A stretch of 64,000 bases of DNA, from NCBI RefSeq assembly GCF_000426185.1, contig NZ_AUEW01000012.1, positions 62,001 through 126,000 of the forward strand. The letters run 5' to 3'. Origin of the DNA: Cellulomonas sp. URHD0024 (GTDB lineage: Bacteria > Actinomycetota > Actinomycetes > Actinomycetales > Cellulomonadaceae). Below, one piece after another: positions 28,089 to 37,721 of the stretch; position 1 is the stretch's first letter; every line of letters starts with the position of its first letter. The translations under genes were made by a program, and so were the position numbers. The notes beneath the pieces were generated by a model. The model made no database searches. It was not told the DNA's origin and saw only the letters and a program-made list of their open reading frames with translations.

Positions 28089-29422
28089 GCGTGGACCCCC
28101 GCGAGGACGCCGGTCTGACGCGGCGTGTAGGTGAACAGCGAGCTGTGCTCGGGTGGGAAGAGCACGTCGGCGGGTGTCCGTGTGCCCGCCTCGAACTCCT
28201 CCCGGAAGTACTGGACGGCCGACGTGATCGGGCTCGTCGCGCCGTCGCCCAGGGCGCAGAACGCCCGACCCAGGATGTTGTCGCACAGGTCGAGCAGCAG
28301 GTCGATGTCCGCGGACGTGCCCTGGCCGGCCTCGAGGCGCTGCAGCACCTGCGTGAGCCAGTAGGTGCCCTCGCGGCACGGGGTGCACTTGCCGCACGAC
28401 TCGTGCTTGTAGAACTCGGTCCAGCGCGTCACCGCACGGACCACCGAGGTGGTCTCGTCGAAGATCTGCAGGGCACGGGTCCCGAGCATGGAGCCGGCCG
28501 TCGCGACCGACTCGTAGTCGAGCGGGACGTCGAGGTGCGCCGCCGTGAAGATCGGCGTCGAGGAGCCGCCCGGCGTCCAGAACTTCAGCTCGTGGCCCTC
28601 GCGGATGCCGCCGGCCATGTCGAGCAGCTCACGCAGCGTGATGCCCAGCGGAGCCTCGTACTGGCCGGGCCGCGTGACGTGGCCGGACAGCGAGAAGAGG
28701 CCGTGGCCCGTGGAACGCTCGGTGCCCATCGCCTTGAACCAGTCCGAGCCGCCGACGACGATGCCGGGCACGGAGGCGATCGACTCCACGTTGTTCACCA
28801 CGGTGGGGCGGGCGTACAGGCCGGCGACGGCCGGGAACGGCGGCTTGAGCCGCGGCTGGCCGCGCAGTCCCTCGAGGGAGTCGAGCAGCGCCGTCTCCTC
28901 GCCGCAGATGTACGCGCCCGCGCCGGAGTGCAGCGTGATCTCGAGGTCGTAGCCGGAGCCGAGGATGTCGGTGCCCAGGTAGCCCGCCGCGCGAGCCTCC
29001 TCGATCGCGAGCAGCAGGCGTCGGTAGACGTGCAGGACCTCGCCGCGGACGTAGAGGAACGCGTGGTCGCAGCCGATCGCGTAGCTCGTGATGATCATGC
29101 CCTCGATCAGGTGCTGCGGGCTGGCCATCATGAGCGGGATGTCCTTGCAGGTCCCGGGCTCGGACTCGTCCGCATTGACGACGAGGTAGCGCGGGCCACC
29201 GTCGGGCGCGGGCAGGAAGCCCCACTTCATGCCCGTCGGGAAGCCTGCACCGCCACGACCGCGCAGGCCGGAGTCCTTGACCATCGTGACCACGTCGGCC
29301 GGGGCCAGCGAGAGCGCCTTGCGCAGGCCCTCGTAGCCGCCCGCGCCCTCGTAGGTCGCCAGGGTCCACGAGCGGTCGGCGTCCCACGTCTCCGTGAGCA
29401 CCGGGGTGAGCGTCGTGGCCAT
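28085..29422 (-). CDS. nuoF: NADH-quinone oxidoreductase subunit F
   Basis: A 445-residue subunit binding NADH, FMN and one 4Fe-4S cluster (N3). Visible motifs: [15 protein letters not shown] (NADH/FMN site), [19 protein letters not shown] and, near the C-terminus, the cluster ligands [13 protein letters not shown]. It is the electron entry point of complex I. Start overlaps the nuoE stop by one base (TGATG). Confidence 0.96.
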   Translation of the reverse strand: MATTLTPVLTETWDADRSWTLATYEGAGGYEGLRKALSLAPADVVTMVKDSGLRGRGGAGFPTGMKWGFLPAPDGGPRYLVVNADESEPGTCKDIPLMMASPQHLIEGMIITSYAIGCDHAFLYVRGEVLHVYRRLLLAIEEARAAGYLGTDILGSGYDLEITLHSGAGAYICGEETALLDSLEGLRGQPRLKPPFPAVAGLYARPTVVNNVESIASVPGIVVGGSDWFKAMGTERSTGHGLFSLSGHVTRPGQYEAPLGITLRELLDMAGGIREGHELKFWTPGGSSTPIFTAAHLDVPLDYESVATAGSMLGTRALQIFDETTSVVRAVTRWTEFYKHESCGKCTPCREGTYWLTQVLQRLEAGQGTSADIDLLLDLCDNILGRAFCALGDGATSPITSAVQYFREEFEAGTRTPADVLFPPEHSSLFTYTPRQTGVLAGVHA

Positions 29423-30267
29423 CAGGACTCCTTCGCTTCGCCGGAGGTCTGCTTCTTCTGCTCGCCCGCGGGCGACACGTCCCCGGACGTCGTGGCGGGC
29501 CGCTGGGCGCTGGACTGCTCGCCGCCGACCTTCGGCTCGCCACCGGCGGGTGCCGCGGTGCCGGACGCCTGCAGCGGCGGGGCCTTCCAGCCCTCCGCCC
29601 GCGCCAGCTCGATCCCCCGCAGCGTCGGAACGCCGCCGCCGACGCCCTCGTTCGCGCGGCCGTCGCCGAACCCGGCCAGCACGCGGGACATCTCCTTGAA
29701 GCTCACGACCGTGTCAGCGCCGCGGGTGGGGACCACCGGGTTGCCTGCACTGATCGTGTCGACGATCTCGCGGGCGCTGTCGGGCGTCTGGTTGTCGAAG
29801 AACTCCCAGTTGACCATCACCACCGGCGCGTAGTCGCAGGCGGCGTTGCACTCGATGCGCTCGAGGGTGATCCGACCGTCGTCCGTGGTCTCGTCGTGCC
29901 CGACGCCGAGGCAGTCCGAGAGCTCCTCCCAGATGGCGTCGCCACCCATGACCGCACAGAGGGTGTTGATGCAGACCCCGACCGTGTAGTCGCCGTTGGG
30001 GTGCCGCTTGTACTGCGTGTAGAAGGTGGCGACCGCGGAGACCTCGGCCGTCGTCAGGCCCAGGTGCGACGCGCAGAACGCGATGCCACGGGGGCTCACG
30101 TAGCCGTCCTCCGACTGCACCAGGTGGAGCATGGGCAGCAGCGCCGAGCGGGCCTGCGGGTAGCGGGCGACGATCGCGTCCGAGTCGGCCGTCAGGCGCG
30201 CGTGCGTCTCGGCGTCGTAGGACGTGCGGTGCGTCTGCCCGGGCGTTCTTCCAGCTTCGACCGACAT
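29422..30267 (-). CDS. nuoE: NADH-quinone oxidoreductase subunit E with extended tail
   Basis: A 281-residue protein; the first about 200 residues are the thioredoxin-like 2Fe-2S subunit, with the four ligand cysteines in CINTLCAVMGG and CNAACDYAPV. From about residue 205 it continues in a Gly/Ala/Gln/Ser-rich, low-complexity tail that E. coli NuoE (166 residues) lacks. ATG start overlaps the nuoD stop (TGATG). The tail is a coding continuation, as there is no stop until 29422. Confidence 0.94.
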   Translation of the reverse strand: MSVEAGRTPGQTHRTSYDAETHARLTADSDAIVARYPQARSALLPMLHLVQSEDGYVSPRGIAFCASHLGLTTAEVSAVATFYTQYKRHPNGDYTVGVCINTLCAVMGGDAIWEELSDCLGVGHDETTDDGRITLERIECNAACDYAPVVMVNWEFFDNQTPDSAREIVDTISAGNPVVPTRGADTVVSFKEMSRVLAGFGDGRANEGVGGGVPTLRGIELARAEGWKAPPLQASGTAAPAGGEPKVGGEQSSAQRPATTSGDVSPAGEQKKQTSGEAKES

Positions 30268-31616
30268 CAGCGGTCCACCCCTCCGAGCACAGGGTCGAGG
30301 GACGCGACGGCGACGACGACGTCGGCCACCTGCCCGCCCTCGCACATGATGGACGTCGCCTGCAGGTTGTTGAACGACGGGTCCCGGAAGTGCGCGCGGT
30401 ACGGACGCGTCCCTCCGTCGGACACCAGGTGCACGCCGAGCTCGCCGCGCGGGTGCTCGACGGTCTGGAACACCTGACCGGCCGGCACGCGGAAGCCCTC
30501 GGTGACGAGCTTGAAGTGGTGGATCAGAGCCTCCATCGAGGTGCCCATGATCTCGCGGATGTGGTCGAGCGAGTTGCCCATGCCGTCCGCGCCGATCGCC
30601 ATCTGCGCAGGCCAGGCCACCTTCTTGTCCGCCACCATGACCGGGCCAGGGCCCATCTTCTGCAGGCGGTCGAGGGTCTGCTCGACGATCTTCATCGACT
30701 GGTAGCACTCCTCGACCCGCACCACGAGGCGTCCCCACGAGTCGGCGGTGTCGGCCACCGGGACGTCGAAGTCGTACGTCTCGTAGCCGCAGTAGGGCGT
30801 GGCCTTGCGGACGTCGTACGGCAGACCCGCGCTGCGGAGCACAGGACCCGTCACCCCGAGCGCCATGCAGCCCGACAGGCCCAGGTAGCCGACGCCCTTG
30901 AGGCGCAGGTGCAGGATCGGGTTGGCCATCATCAGGTCTTCGAGCTGCTTGAAGTACTTGCGGACCTGGACGAGCGCCTCGCGGATCGTGTCGATCGCGC
31001 CCGGGGGGATGTCCTGCGCGACGCCACCGGGACGGATGAACGCGTGGTTCATGCGCAGACCGGTGATCAGCTCGAGCACCTTGAGGATCTCCTCGCGGGC
31101 GGTGAAGCCCACGGTCATGATCGTCGTCGCGCCCAGCTCGTTCCCGCCGGTGGCCAGGCAGACCAGGTGGCTCGTGATGCGGTTGAGCTCCATGAGCAGG
31201 ACCCGGATGACGGTCGCACGCTCCGGCACGTCGTCGGTGACGCCCAGCAGCTTCTCCACGGCCAGGCAGTACGCGGCCTCCTGGAACAGCGGAGCCACGT
31301 AGTCCATGCGCGTGCAGAACGTCACGCCCTGGGTCCAGTTGCGGAACTCCATGTTCTTCTCGATGCCGGTGTGCAGGTAGCCGATGCCCGCGCGGGCCTC
31401 GGTCACCGTCTCGCCGTCGATCTCGAGCATGAGCCGGAGCACGCCGTGGGTCGACGGGTGCTGCGGGCCCATGTTGACGACGATCCGCTCCTCGCCGAGG
31501 CGGGCGGCCTCCTCGGCGATGTCGGACCAGTCCCCACCGGACGCCTCGAAGAAGGGGACGCCCTCGGTGTCGGAGTCGACGACCCGTGCCGTCGATCGGG
31601 GGGTCTGAGTGGTCAT
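30267..31616 (-). CDS. nuoD: NADH-quinone oxidoreductase subunit D
   Basis: A 449-residue subunit with the hydrogenase-like fold. The signature [15 protein letters not shown] at about residue 46 contains the histidine that lines the quinone site, and the C-terminal region keeps the DPVLGGVDR ending. N-terminal about 45 residues are extra. ATG start overlaps the nuoC stop (ATGA). Confidence 0.96.
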   Translation of the reverse strand: MTTQTPRSTARVVDSDTEGVPFFEASGGDWSDIAEEAARLGEERIVVNMGPQHPSTHGVLRLMLEIDGETVTEARAGIGYLHTGIEKNMEFRNWTQGVTFCTRMDYVAPLFQEAAYCLAVEKLLGVTDDVPERATVIRVLLMELNRITSHLVCLATGGNELGATTIMTVGFTAREEILKVLELITGLRMNHAFIRPGGVAQDIPPGAIDTIREALVQVRKYFKQLEDLMMANPILHLRLKGVGYLGLSGCMALGVTGPVLRSAGLPYDVRKATPYCGYETYDFDVPVADTADSWGRLVVRVEECYQSMKIVEQTLDRLQKMGPGPVMVADKKVAWPAQMAIGADGMGNSLDHIREIMGTSMEALIHHFKLVTEGFRVPAGQVFQTVEHPRGELGVHLVSDGGTRPYRAHFRDPSFNNLQATSIMCEGGQVADVVVAVASLDPVLGGVDR

Positions 31617-32392
31617 CGGTACGACCTCCGCTGGTCCGGGGGCGGCACGGTGGCGCCCTTGTACTCGACCGGGATCCCCCCGAGGGGGTAGTCCTTGCGC
31701 TGCGGGTGCCCCGGCCAGTCGTCGGGCATCTCGATGCGGGCGAGCGCGGGATGACCGTCGAAGATGATCCCGAAGAAGTCGTACGTCTCGCGCTCGTGCC
31801 AGTCGTTGGCCGGATACACCGCGACCGTCGACGGGATGTGCGGGTCCAGGTCGGACACCGCGACCTCGAAGCGCAGGCGTCGCGAGTGCGTCACCGACAT
31901 CAGGTGGTAGACCGCGTGCAGCTCGCGGCCGGCGTCGTGGGGGTAGTGCACGCCGGAGACGCCCAGGCTGAGCTCGAACCGCAGGTCCTGGTCGTCGCGC
32001 AGCGCCCGCGCCACCTCGACCACGTGCTCACGGCGGACGTGCAGCGTGAGCTCCTCGCGGTCGATCACGACCGACTCGACCGCGTTGGCGTAGCCCGTAC
32101 CGGACTCGTCGAGGATCTCGGCCAGGATGTCGACGACCTCGTCGAACCAGCCGCCGTAGGGGCGCTCGCTCGCGCCCGGGAGCGCGATCGGCGCCACCAG
32201 GCCGCCGTAGCCGGAGGTGTCGCCCGAGCCGGTCACGCCGAACATGCCCTGCCGGACGTCGACGATGTCGATCGGCGTGCGGGTCATGTTCTGGGCGCCG
32301 GCCTCGAGGGCCGCCTCCGTGGTCGACTGCGCTCCCGTGGCTGGGGCGCCCGGCTTCACCGCAGCCGCGGCATCCGTCTTCTCCTCGCTCAC
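31613..32392 (-). CDS. nuoC: NADH-quinone oxidoreductase subunit C
   Basis: A 259-residue subunit of the complex I peripheral arm. The core signature [18 protein letters not shown] is near residue 190, and the ending RRSYR is typical. The first about 45 residues are an Ala/Thr/Glu-rich extension. GTG start overlaps the nuoB stop (GTGA). Separate from nuoD, as in most actinomycetes. Confidence 0.94.
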   Translation of the reverse strand: MSEEKTDAAAAVKPGAPATGAQSTTEAALEAGAQNMTRTPIDIVDVRQGMFGVTGSGDTSGYGGLVAPIALPGASERPYGGWFDEVVDILAEILDESGTGYANAVESVVIDREELTLHVRREHVVEVARALRDDQDLRFELSLGVSGVHYPHDAGRELHAVYHLMSVTHSRRLRFEVAVSDLDPHIPSTVAVYPANDWHERETYDFFGIIFDGHPALARIEMPDDWPGHPQRKDYPLGGIPVEYKGATVPPPDQRRSYR

Positions 32393-32940
32393 TTCAGAAG
32401 TCCCGTCATGTGCGACGTCGGCGTCGCGGCCAGTGCGGCTGCCTCGGCCGCCGCGGCGGCGTTCTTGCGGTTGGCGCCGAGCGGCTCGTTCTGGATCTGC
32501 TCGTGCAGCGCGAGGATCGCGTTGATGAGCATCTCGGGGCGCGGCGGGCAGCCCGGCAGGTAGATGTCGACCGGGATGATGTGGTCGACGCCCTGGACGA
32601 TCGCGTAGTTGTTGAACATGCCGCCGCTGCTGGCGCAGACCCCCATCGAGAGCACCCACTTGGGCTCCGACATCTGGTCGTAGACCTGGCGCACCACCGG
32701 GGCCATCTTCTGGCTCACCCGGCCGGCGACGATCATCAGGTCCGCCTGGCGCGGCGACGCGCGGAACACCTCCATGCCGAAGCGGGAGATGTCGAACCGA
32801 GGCGTGCCCGCGGCCATCATCTCGATGGCACAGCACGCGAGGCCGAACGTCACGGGCCACAGCGACGACTTGCGGAAGTAGCCGACGAGGTCCTCGACCG
32901 TCGTGAGCAGGAAGCCTGACGGCGCCTCTTCGATCCCCAT
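32389..32940 (-). CDS. nuoB: NADH-quinone oxidoreductase subunit B
   Basis: A 183-residue subunit carrying cluster N2, the last iron-sulfur centre before menaquinone. All four ligands are visible: adjacent C36 and C37, C102 in [10 protein letters not shown] and C131 in [12 protein letters not shown] preceded by GGAGG. An Ala-rich C-terminal tail extends beyond the core. Confidence 0.96.
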   Translation of the reverse strand: MGIEEAPSGFLLTTVEDLVGYFRKSSLWPVTFGLACCAIEMMAAGTPRFDISRFGMEVFRASPRQADLMIVAGRVSQKMAPVVRQVYDQMSEPKWVLSMGVCASSGGMFNNYAIVQGVDHIIPVDIYLPGCPPRPEMLINAILALHEQIQNEPLGANRKNAAAAAEAAALAATPTSHMTGLLK

Positions 32941-32997
32941 CTCAAACCTCCGGACATGCTGTTGAACGAGCTGCTGTGCGGGCCCCGACGACGACGA

Positions 32998-33360
32998 TCA
33001 GTCCCACTCGAAGCCCCCACGACGCCACTCGTAGACGAACGGGACCGTGATGATCAGCAGGAACCCGATCATCGCGACGAGCCCGAACATGGCGAGCGTG
33101 GCGAAGCTGACAGCCCACGGGTAGAGGAAGACCACCTCGATGTCGAAGACGATGAAGGTCATCGCGACGAGGTAGTACTTGATCGGGAAGCGACCGCCGC
33201 CGATGGCGTGCGGGGTGGGCTCGATGCCGCACTCGTACGCCTCGAGCTTGGCGCGGTTGTACCGCTTCGGGCCCAGGATGACCGAGGAGCCGACGCCGCC
33301 GAGCGCCATGAGGGCGGCGATGCCCATCAAGAACAGCAGCGGAACGTACGGGTTGCTCAT
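32998..33360 (-). CDS. nuoA: NADH-quinone oxidoreductase subunit A
   Basis: A 120-residue, three-helix subunit of complex I and first gene of the operon. The motif YECGIEPTPHAIG and the second VFDIEVVFLYPWAV are conserved. It is 57 bases upstream of nuoB and 62 bases downstream of the menJ-like gene, so nuo may be read from a promoter in that short gap or together with menJ. ATG with GAGGAG nine bases upstream. Confidence 0.96.
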   Translation of the reverse strand: MSNPYVPLLFLMGIAALMALGGVGSSVILGPKRYNRAKLEAYECGIEPTPHAIGGGRFPIKYYLVAMTFIVFDIEVVFLYPWAVSFATLAMFGLVAMIGFLLIITVPFVYEWRRGGFEWD

Positions 33361-33422
33361 CGCGCGTCACTCCTCATCGGCGAGGTGGTGCTTCGGGGTG
33401 GGTACTGCCGGTGGGTCGTGCT

Positions 33423-34709
33423 TCAGGCGGCCGGCGCGAGCCGGCTCAGTCCAGCGATGACCCGATCGACCAGGTCACCACCGCGTGGTTCGTAGCAGTC
33501 GGACAAGAGCTTCAGGACGAACTTCATGACGAGCGGCCGAGGCAGGCCGTACCGCGTGCACACCCGCATGATCTCCGGGTGCTCGATGAGCCGGACGAAG
33601 ATCCGGCCGAGCGTGTAGTAACCGCCGAGATCATCCTTCATCCGGCGCTGGTATGTGGCGAACGCGCGCTCCCGGCCGGCGGCGGTCCCCCGCGCCAGCC
33701 CCTGCGCGATCGCGTCGGCGGCTACCCGGCCCGCCTGTAGACCGTACGCGATGCCCTCACCGTTGAACGGGCTGATCATCCCGGCCGAGTCGCCGACGAG
33801 CATCAGACCGTTGCCGTACAGCGGCCCGCGGTTGAACCCCATGGGCAGCGCCGCGCCGCGGACGGAACCGACCTGGTTGTCCGGCGTGAACTCCCACTCG
33901 GCCGGGGCGTTGGCCATCCACTTGGCGAACAGCGCCCTGTAGTCGACCTTCGTCGCCGCCGCGGTGCTCGCCACGGAGCCCAGACCCACGTTCGCGGTGC
34001 CGTCGCCCAGCGCGAAGATCCAGCCGTAGCCCGGCATCAGGTTCGACCTGTGCGGCTCGCCGTCCCAGAGCTCGAGGTGGCTCTCCATCCACGCGTCGTC
34101 GTGCCGCGGGGTGCGGAAGTAGGTGCGGACCGCGACACCCATCGGGCGGTCCATGCGCTTCTCGAGCCCCATCCCGGTGGCCAGCCGTGCGGACACTCCG
34201 TCCGCCGCGATGACGATCGGTGCGCGGTACGTGGCGGCCCCGTCGACGGTCTTCGCCGTGACTCCGACGACCCGACCCGAGCGCTCGTCGCGAAGTGCGC
34301 CCGTGACGTTCGTGCGTTCCTGCAGCTTGGCGCCCGCGGCTCGTGCGTGGTCGACCAGCGTGTGGTCGAGCGACATCCGCGACTTCGCGAGCCCGTACGA
34401 CGGGTAGCTCGACAGCTCGGGCCACTCGAGCTCGAGGCGGTGTCCCCCGCCGATCACGCGCAGACCCCGGTTGCGGATCCAGCCGTCCTGCTCGCGGATC
34501 GGCAGTCCCATCCGCACGAGCTCGGCGACGGCGCGCGGCGTCAGACCGTCTCCGCAGACCTTGTCCCGGGGGAACTCGGACTTCTCGAGGAGCAGCACGT
34601 CCAGGCCCGCGGAGGCACAGTGAAAAGCGGCGGCGGACCCTGCCGGGCCCGCGCCCACGACGATGACGTCCGCGTCATCGTGCGCTGCTTCCACCACCAG
34701 TGACCCCAC
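33423..34709 (-). CDS. menJ: Geranylgeranyl-reductase-family protein, probable menaquinone reductase
   Basis: A 428-residue FAD oxidoreductase. FAD fingerprint VIVVGAGPAGSAAAFHC at about residues 15-31, DG motif near KVCGDGLTPRAVAEL, and the second FAD contact LVGDSAGMISPFNGEGI near residue 300. The family includes MenJ, which saturates one isoprene unit of menaquinone, and digeranylgeranylglycerophospholipid reductases. The position between menG and nuoA favours menaquinone. GTG start; an alternative ATG further in is not needed. A GTGA-N6-TCAC palindrome sits immediately upstream. Confidence 0.82.
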   Translation of the reverse strand: MGSLVVEAAHDDADVIVVGAGPAGSAAAFHCASAGLDVLLLEKSEFPRDKVCGDGLTPRAVAELVRMGLPIREQDGWIRNRGLRVIGGGHRLELEWPELSSYPSYGLAKSRMSLDHTLVDHARAAGAKLQERTNVTGALRDERSGRVVGVTAKTVDGAATYRAPIVIAADGVSARLATGMGLEKRMDRPMGVAVRTYFRTPRHDDAWMESHLELWDGEPHRSNLMPGYGWIFALGDGTANVGLGSVASTAAATKVDYRALFAKWMANAPAEWEFTPDNQVGSVRGAALPMGFNRGPLYGNGLMLVGDSAGMISPFNGEGIAYGLQAGRVAADAIAQGLARGTAAGRERAFATYQRRMKDDLGGYYTLGRIFVRLIEHPEIMRVCTRYGLPRPLVMKFVLKLLSDCYEPRGGDLVDRVIAGLSRLAPAA

Positions 34710-34710
34710 T

Positions 34711-34726
34711 TGTGACGCTGTTCACG
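34711..34726. promoter_or_regulatory. Candidate Rex-type operator upstream of menJ
   Basis: TGTGACGCTGTTCACG has half-sites GTGA and TCAC separated by six bases, which is the core of the Rex consensus TGTGAA-N4-TTCACA; two of the flanking positions do not match. It ends one base from the menJ GTG (34709) on the minus strand. Rex is encoded at 59215. The site is a proposal from pattern only. Confidence 0.35.
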
Positions 34727-35017
34727 TACTTGTTCGGCGAGTCTAACCACGGCCAGAATCGATGTCTGCGAAGGCTTGGCTTACTTGCGACGAGAGGCGC
34801 GGGATGGCGCTGATCTGCCCGAAGACACGCCCACACCAGCACCCGACCGGCGACGCCTTGGTCGCCGCGCCCCATTGTTCACCCCCCGGACCGGATGAGT
34901 CCCGGTAATCCTCAGGTCGGCGTGCCGAACGCTCGTCGACGACCGACCCGTGACCGGCTCCGAACCGCCCGCGGCGCGGCCCCGCGCTCTCGTCGGAGAT
35001 CCGGCAGAGGCGTGCGT

Positions 35018-35112
35018 ACCTAGCGCCAGTTGGTGCGGGAGTGACGTCTGAGGCTTCCCAGCCGCCACCGGAGGGCTGCACGCGTCTCACGCGCCCCCAG
35101 GTGGCGCTAGGT
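35018..35112. repeat. Inverted repeat in the menJ-menG gap
   Basis: The only structure seen in the 450 bases 34710-35159, which have no supported gene. ACCTAGCGCCA (35018-35028) recurs as its exact complement TGGCGCTAGGT (35102-35112), with 73 bases between. Beyond these 11 bases the match continues imperfectly for about 15 more (TGG-GCG, GTGA, ACG), so the arms look like two diverged copies of a longer element placed head to head. The space between is GC-rich, not coding. Confidence 0.6.
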
Positions 35113-35159
35113 CGGAGCGTTCGCGCCCGCCGGCCCCGCTCCGGCCGCGTGCGCTCCGG

Positions 35160-35855
35160 TCAGGCCGGGCGCGTCGCGCGGTGGAGTGCCACGACGCCGC
35201 CCGTGAGGTTGCGGAAGGCCACCTCGCTCCAGCCGGTGCTCTTCACGATCCGGCCGAGCTCGGTCTGGTCCGGCCAGGCGCGGATGGACTCGGCGAGGTA
35301 GACGTAGGCGTCGGGGGCCTTGGTCACCGCCCGCGCGACCGGGGGCAGGGCCCGCATGAGGTAGTTGGTGTAGACCGTGCGGAACGGCGCGAACGTGGGC
35401 CGCGAGAACTCGCAGACGACCAGCCGGCCGCCGGGCTTGGTCACGCGGTAGAGCTCCTCGAGGGCGCCCTCGACATCCGACACGTTGCGCAGGCCGAACG
35501 ACATCGTGACCGCGTCGAAGGACTGGTCGGCGAACGGCAGGTGCAACGCGTCCCCCGCGACGAACGCCAGGTCGGGACGGCGCCGCTTGCCCACCTCGAG
35601 CATCCCCACGGACAGGTCGCAGGCGATCACGCGGACACCGGCGTCGGCCATGGGTTCCGACGAGGTGCCGGTGCCGGCGGCCAGGTCGAGCACGGTCTGA
35701 CCGGGCTGGGCGTCGACGGCCTTGATGGTGGCGCGGCGCCAGGCACGGTCCTGACCGAGCGACAGGACGTCGTTGGTGCGGTCGTAGCGGGCGGCCACGG
35801 CGTCGAACATCACAGCGACGTCGTGCGGGTCCTTGTCGAGGCTGGCGCGCGGCAT
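35160..35855 (-). CDS. menG: Demethylmenaquinone methyltransferase
   Basis: A 231-residue SAM-dependent methyltransferase of the UbiE/MenG family. SAM-binding LDLAAGTGT at about residue 56, then [12 protein letters not shown], and the family marker [10 protein letters not shown] near residue 125 identify it. Also called ubiE. It makes menaquinone from demethylmenaquinone, the last ring step after MenA. Start at the ATG of [18 protein letters not shown], the usual beginning; the frame is open far upstream without family character. A divergent promoter to menF lies in the 106-base gap. Confidence 0.94.
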   Translation of the reverse strand: MPRASLDKDPHDVAVMFDAVAARYDRTNDVLSLGQDRAWRRATIKAVDAQPGQTVLDLAAGTGTSSEPMADAGVRVIACDLSVGMLEVGKRRRPDLAFVAGDALHLPFADQSFDAVTMSFGLRNVSDVEGALEELYRVTKPGGRLVVCEFSRPTFAPFRTVYTNYLMRALPPVARAVTKAPDAYVYLAESIRAWPDQTELGRIVKSTGWSEVAFRNLTGGVVALHRATRPA

Positions 35856-35961
35856 GGCTCTATCGTCGCAGGTCCGCCGCGCGAGGGACGAACCGGTGAC
35901 TCCTGTGGTGCGCCTGAGGGCCTGACTGGCTCGAGGGCGCGGGAGCCTTACCCTGGAGACG

Positions 35962-37299
35962 ATGAGCCAGCAGCCCACCGCCCCGGCGACGACGGGGATC
36001 CCGGTCCCCCACCCGCTCGTGGTCCGCACCGTCGCGCTCGATGACCTCGCCGGGCGACGCGCCGCCAGCGACCTGCTCGACCTGCTCCCGTCGACGGGGA
36101 CGCCCCTCGCGTGGGTCCGTCGCGGGGACGGACTGGTGGCGTGGGGCGAGACCCTGCGGGTCCAGGTCACCGGGCCGGACCGCTTCGCGGAGGCCGAGCG
36201 CGCGTGGCAGGAGCTCCTGACCCACGCGATCGTGCGTGACGAGGTGCAGGTTCCCGGGTCCGGGCCGATCGCCTTCGGCTCGTTCGCGTTCGACGACGAG
36301 TCGCCGGCGGGCGGCGTGGTCGTCGTGCCCACCGTCGTGGTCGGCCGACGCGGCGGACGGACCTGGCTCACGACGATCACCACGGGCGCCCGCCTCGGGA
36401 GGGTGCCGCGGCTGAGCGACGTCACCGGCCCGCGCGTGGCCCCGACCGACCCCGGGACCGTGGTCTACGAGGACGCCGACCGTGACGACTGGCGCGACGT
36501 CGTCGCGCGGGGCATCGCGGCCGTCCGGGCGGGCGAGGTCGAGAAGGTCGTCCTCGCGCGCGACGTCCACGCGCGCACCGAGCACCCCGTCGACGCCCGG
36601 TGGGCGCTCGAACGCCTGGCCGACGAGTACGAGTCCTGCTGGACGTTCAGCGTCGACGGCCTGGTCGGCGCGACCCCCGAGCTGCTCGTCCGGTCCGAGA
36701 AGGGGCTCGTCACCTCGCGCGTGCTCGCCGGGACAATCCGACGGACCGGCGACGACAACGCCGACCTCGCCCGCGCCGCGATCCTCGCGCACTCCTCGAA
36801 GGACCTGGAGGAGCACGAGTACGCGGTGCAGTCCGTCGCCGACGCGCTCGGCCCGTTCTGCTCGTCGACGAACGTCCCGGACGTGCCGTTCGTGCTGCAC
36901 CTGCCCAACGTCCTGCACCTGGCCTCCGACGTCACCGGCGTCCTGTCCTCGACCGACGGGACGCACCCGTCGTCCCTCGCGCTCGCGGCTGCGCTGCACC
37001 CGACGGCCGCCGTCTGCGGCACCCCGACGGTCGCCGCTCGCGAGCTGATCCGGAGCATCGAGGGCATCGACCGCGCTCGGTACGCCGGCCCGGTCGGCTG
37101 GTTCGGTGCCGACGGCGACGGCGAGTGGGGCATCGCGCTGCGCTCGGCACACATCGACGCCGACGACCCGCGCCGTGTCCGCCTGTTCGCCGGCTGCGGC
37201 ATCGTCGCCGCGTCCGACCCGGCCGCCGAGCTCGCCGAGTCGGAGGCCAAGCTCGAGCCGATGCGGCACGCGCTGGGCCGCGACGTCACCACCGCCTGA
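35962..37299 (+). CDS. menF: Isochorismate synthase
   Basis: A 445-residue chorismate-binding enzyme. The conserved C-terminal block [36 protein letters not shown] and [14 protein letters not shown] is present, with the isochorismate-synthase type instead of an anthranilate-synthase amidotransferase interface. First committed step of menaquinone from chorismate; in some bacteria the same enzyme serves siderophores, but no siderophore genes are near, and menD, menC and menB lie within 8 kb. Divergent from menG. Confidence 0.9.
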   Translation: MSQQPTAPATTGIPVPHPLVVRTVALDDLAGRRAASDLLDLLPSTGTPLAWVRRGDGLVAWGETLRVQVTGPDRFAEAERAWQELLTHAIVRDEVQVPGSGPIAFGSFAFDDESPAGGVVVVPTVVVGRRGGRTWLTTITTGARLGRVPRLSDVTGPRVAPTDPGTVVYEDADRDDWRDVVARGIAAVRAGEVEKVVLARDVHARTEHPVDARWALERLADEYESCWTFSVDGLVGATPELLVRSEKGLVTSRVLAGTIRRTGDDNADLARAAILAHSSKDLEEHEYAVQSVADALGPFCSSTNVPDVPFVLHLPNVLHLASDVTGVLSSTDGTHPSSLALAAALHPTAAVCGTPTVAARELIRSIEGIDRARYAGPVGWFGADGDGEWGIALRSAHIDADDPRRVRLFAGCGIVAASDPAAELAESEAKLEPMRHALGRDVTTA

Positions 37300-37339
37300 G
37301 CCGGGGCGCGCCCGTCTCGCCCTCGTCTCGCCCGAGATC

Positions 37340-37376
37340 CAGAAGATCTGCCGGTAAATCTGCGGCAGATCCTCTG
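37340..37376. other. Hairpin downstream of menF
   Basis: CAGAAGATCTGCCG (37340-37353) pairs with CGGCAGATCCTCTG (37363-37376) at 13 of 14 positions with a nine-base loop, 40 bases after the menF stop. No T-run follows on either strand. Likely a transcript end or stability structure. Confidence 0.5.
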
Positions 37377-37518
37377 AATCGTGGGGTCGGGTCGGGCAGC
37401 GGATCGCGACCCAGAGCCGACCGCTGGCGGCGGCGCCTGGTGCGCCGACGGCGCCCGCTGTGCCTGGTGCCGTCGCTGCGGACGGGCCCCGGGCGCGCGG
37501 CCGGTCTCGGAACGCCGA

Positions 37519-37599
37519 AGTCCCGAACCGCGCGGACGCGGTTCGGGACTGTGCGGTCCGTGTCGGACCGCAGGGGTGCGGCTCATGGGTGCGAGCCGC
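37519..37599. other. Array of three consecutive hairpins
   Basis: Three stem-loops follow one another in the convergent menF-htrA gap, whose 422 bases (37300-37721) otherwise show no gene. First, AGTCCCGAACCGCG (37519-37532) with its perfect complement at 37537-37550, four-base loop. Second, TGCGGTCCG (37552-37560) with CGGACCGCA (37564-37572), three-base loop. Third, GCGGCTC (37578-37584) with GAGCCGC (37593-37599). The first two are perfect. The rest of the gap holds a direct repeat of AGGACCGGCGGCCG (37636-37649 and 37671-37684) and a weak GGTCG/CGACC stem before htrA ends. Confidence 0.65.
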
Positions 37600-37721
37600 T
37601 GGGACTGACCGTCCGGGCAGGAGGATGACCCGCCCAGGACCGGCGGCCGGATCCCCGATGGGGGGGTGCGAGGACCGGCGGCCGCCGGCGGTCAGCTGGT
37701 CGATCGCGACCGATCAGTCGA

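Noticed and set aside
23983..28134. 1,383-codon open frame opposite nuoI-nuoG
   Set aside because: Low-complexity Arg/Ser/Pro sequence antisense to well-identified nuo genes; a GC-bias artefact.
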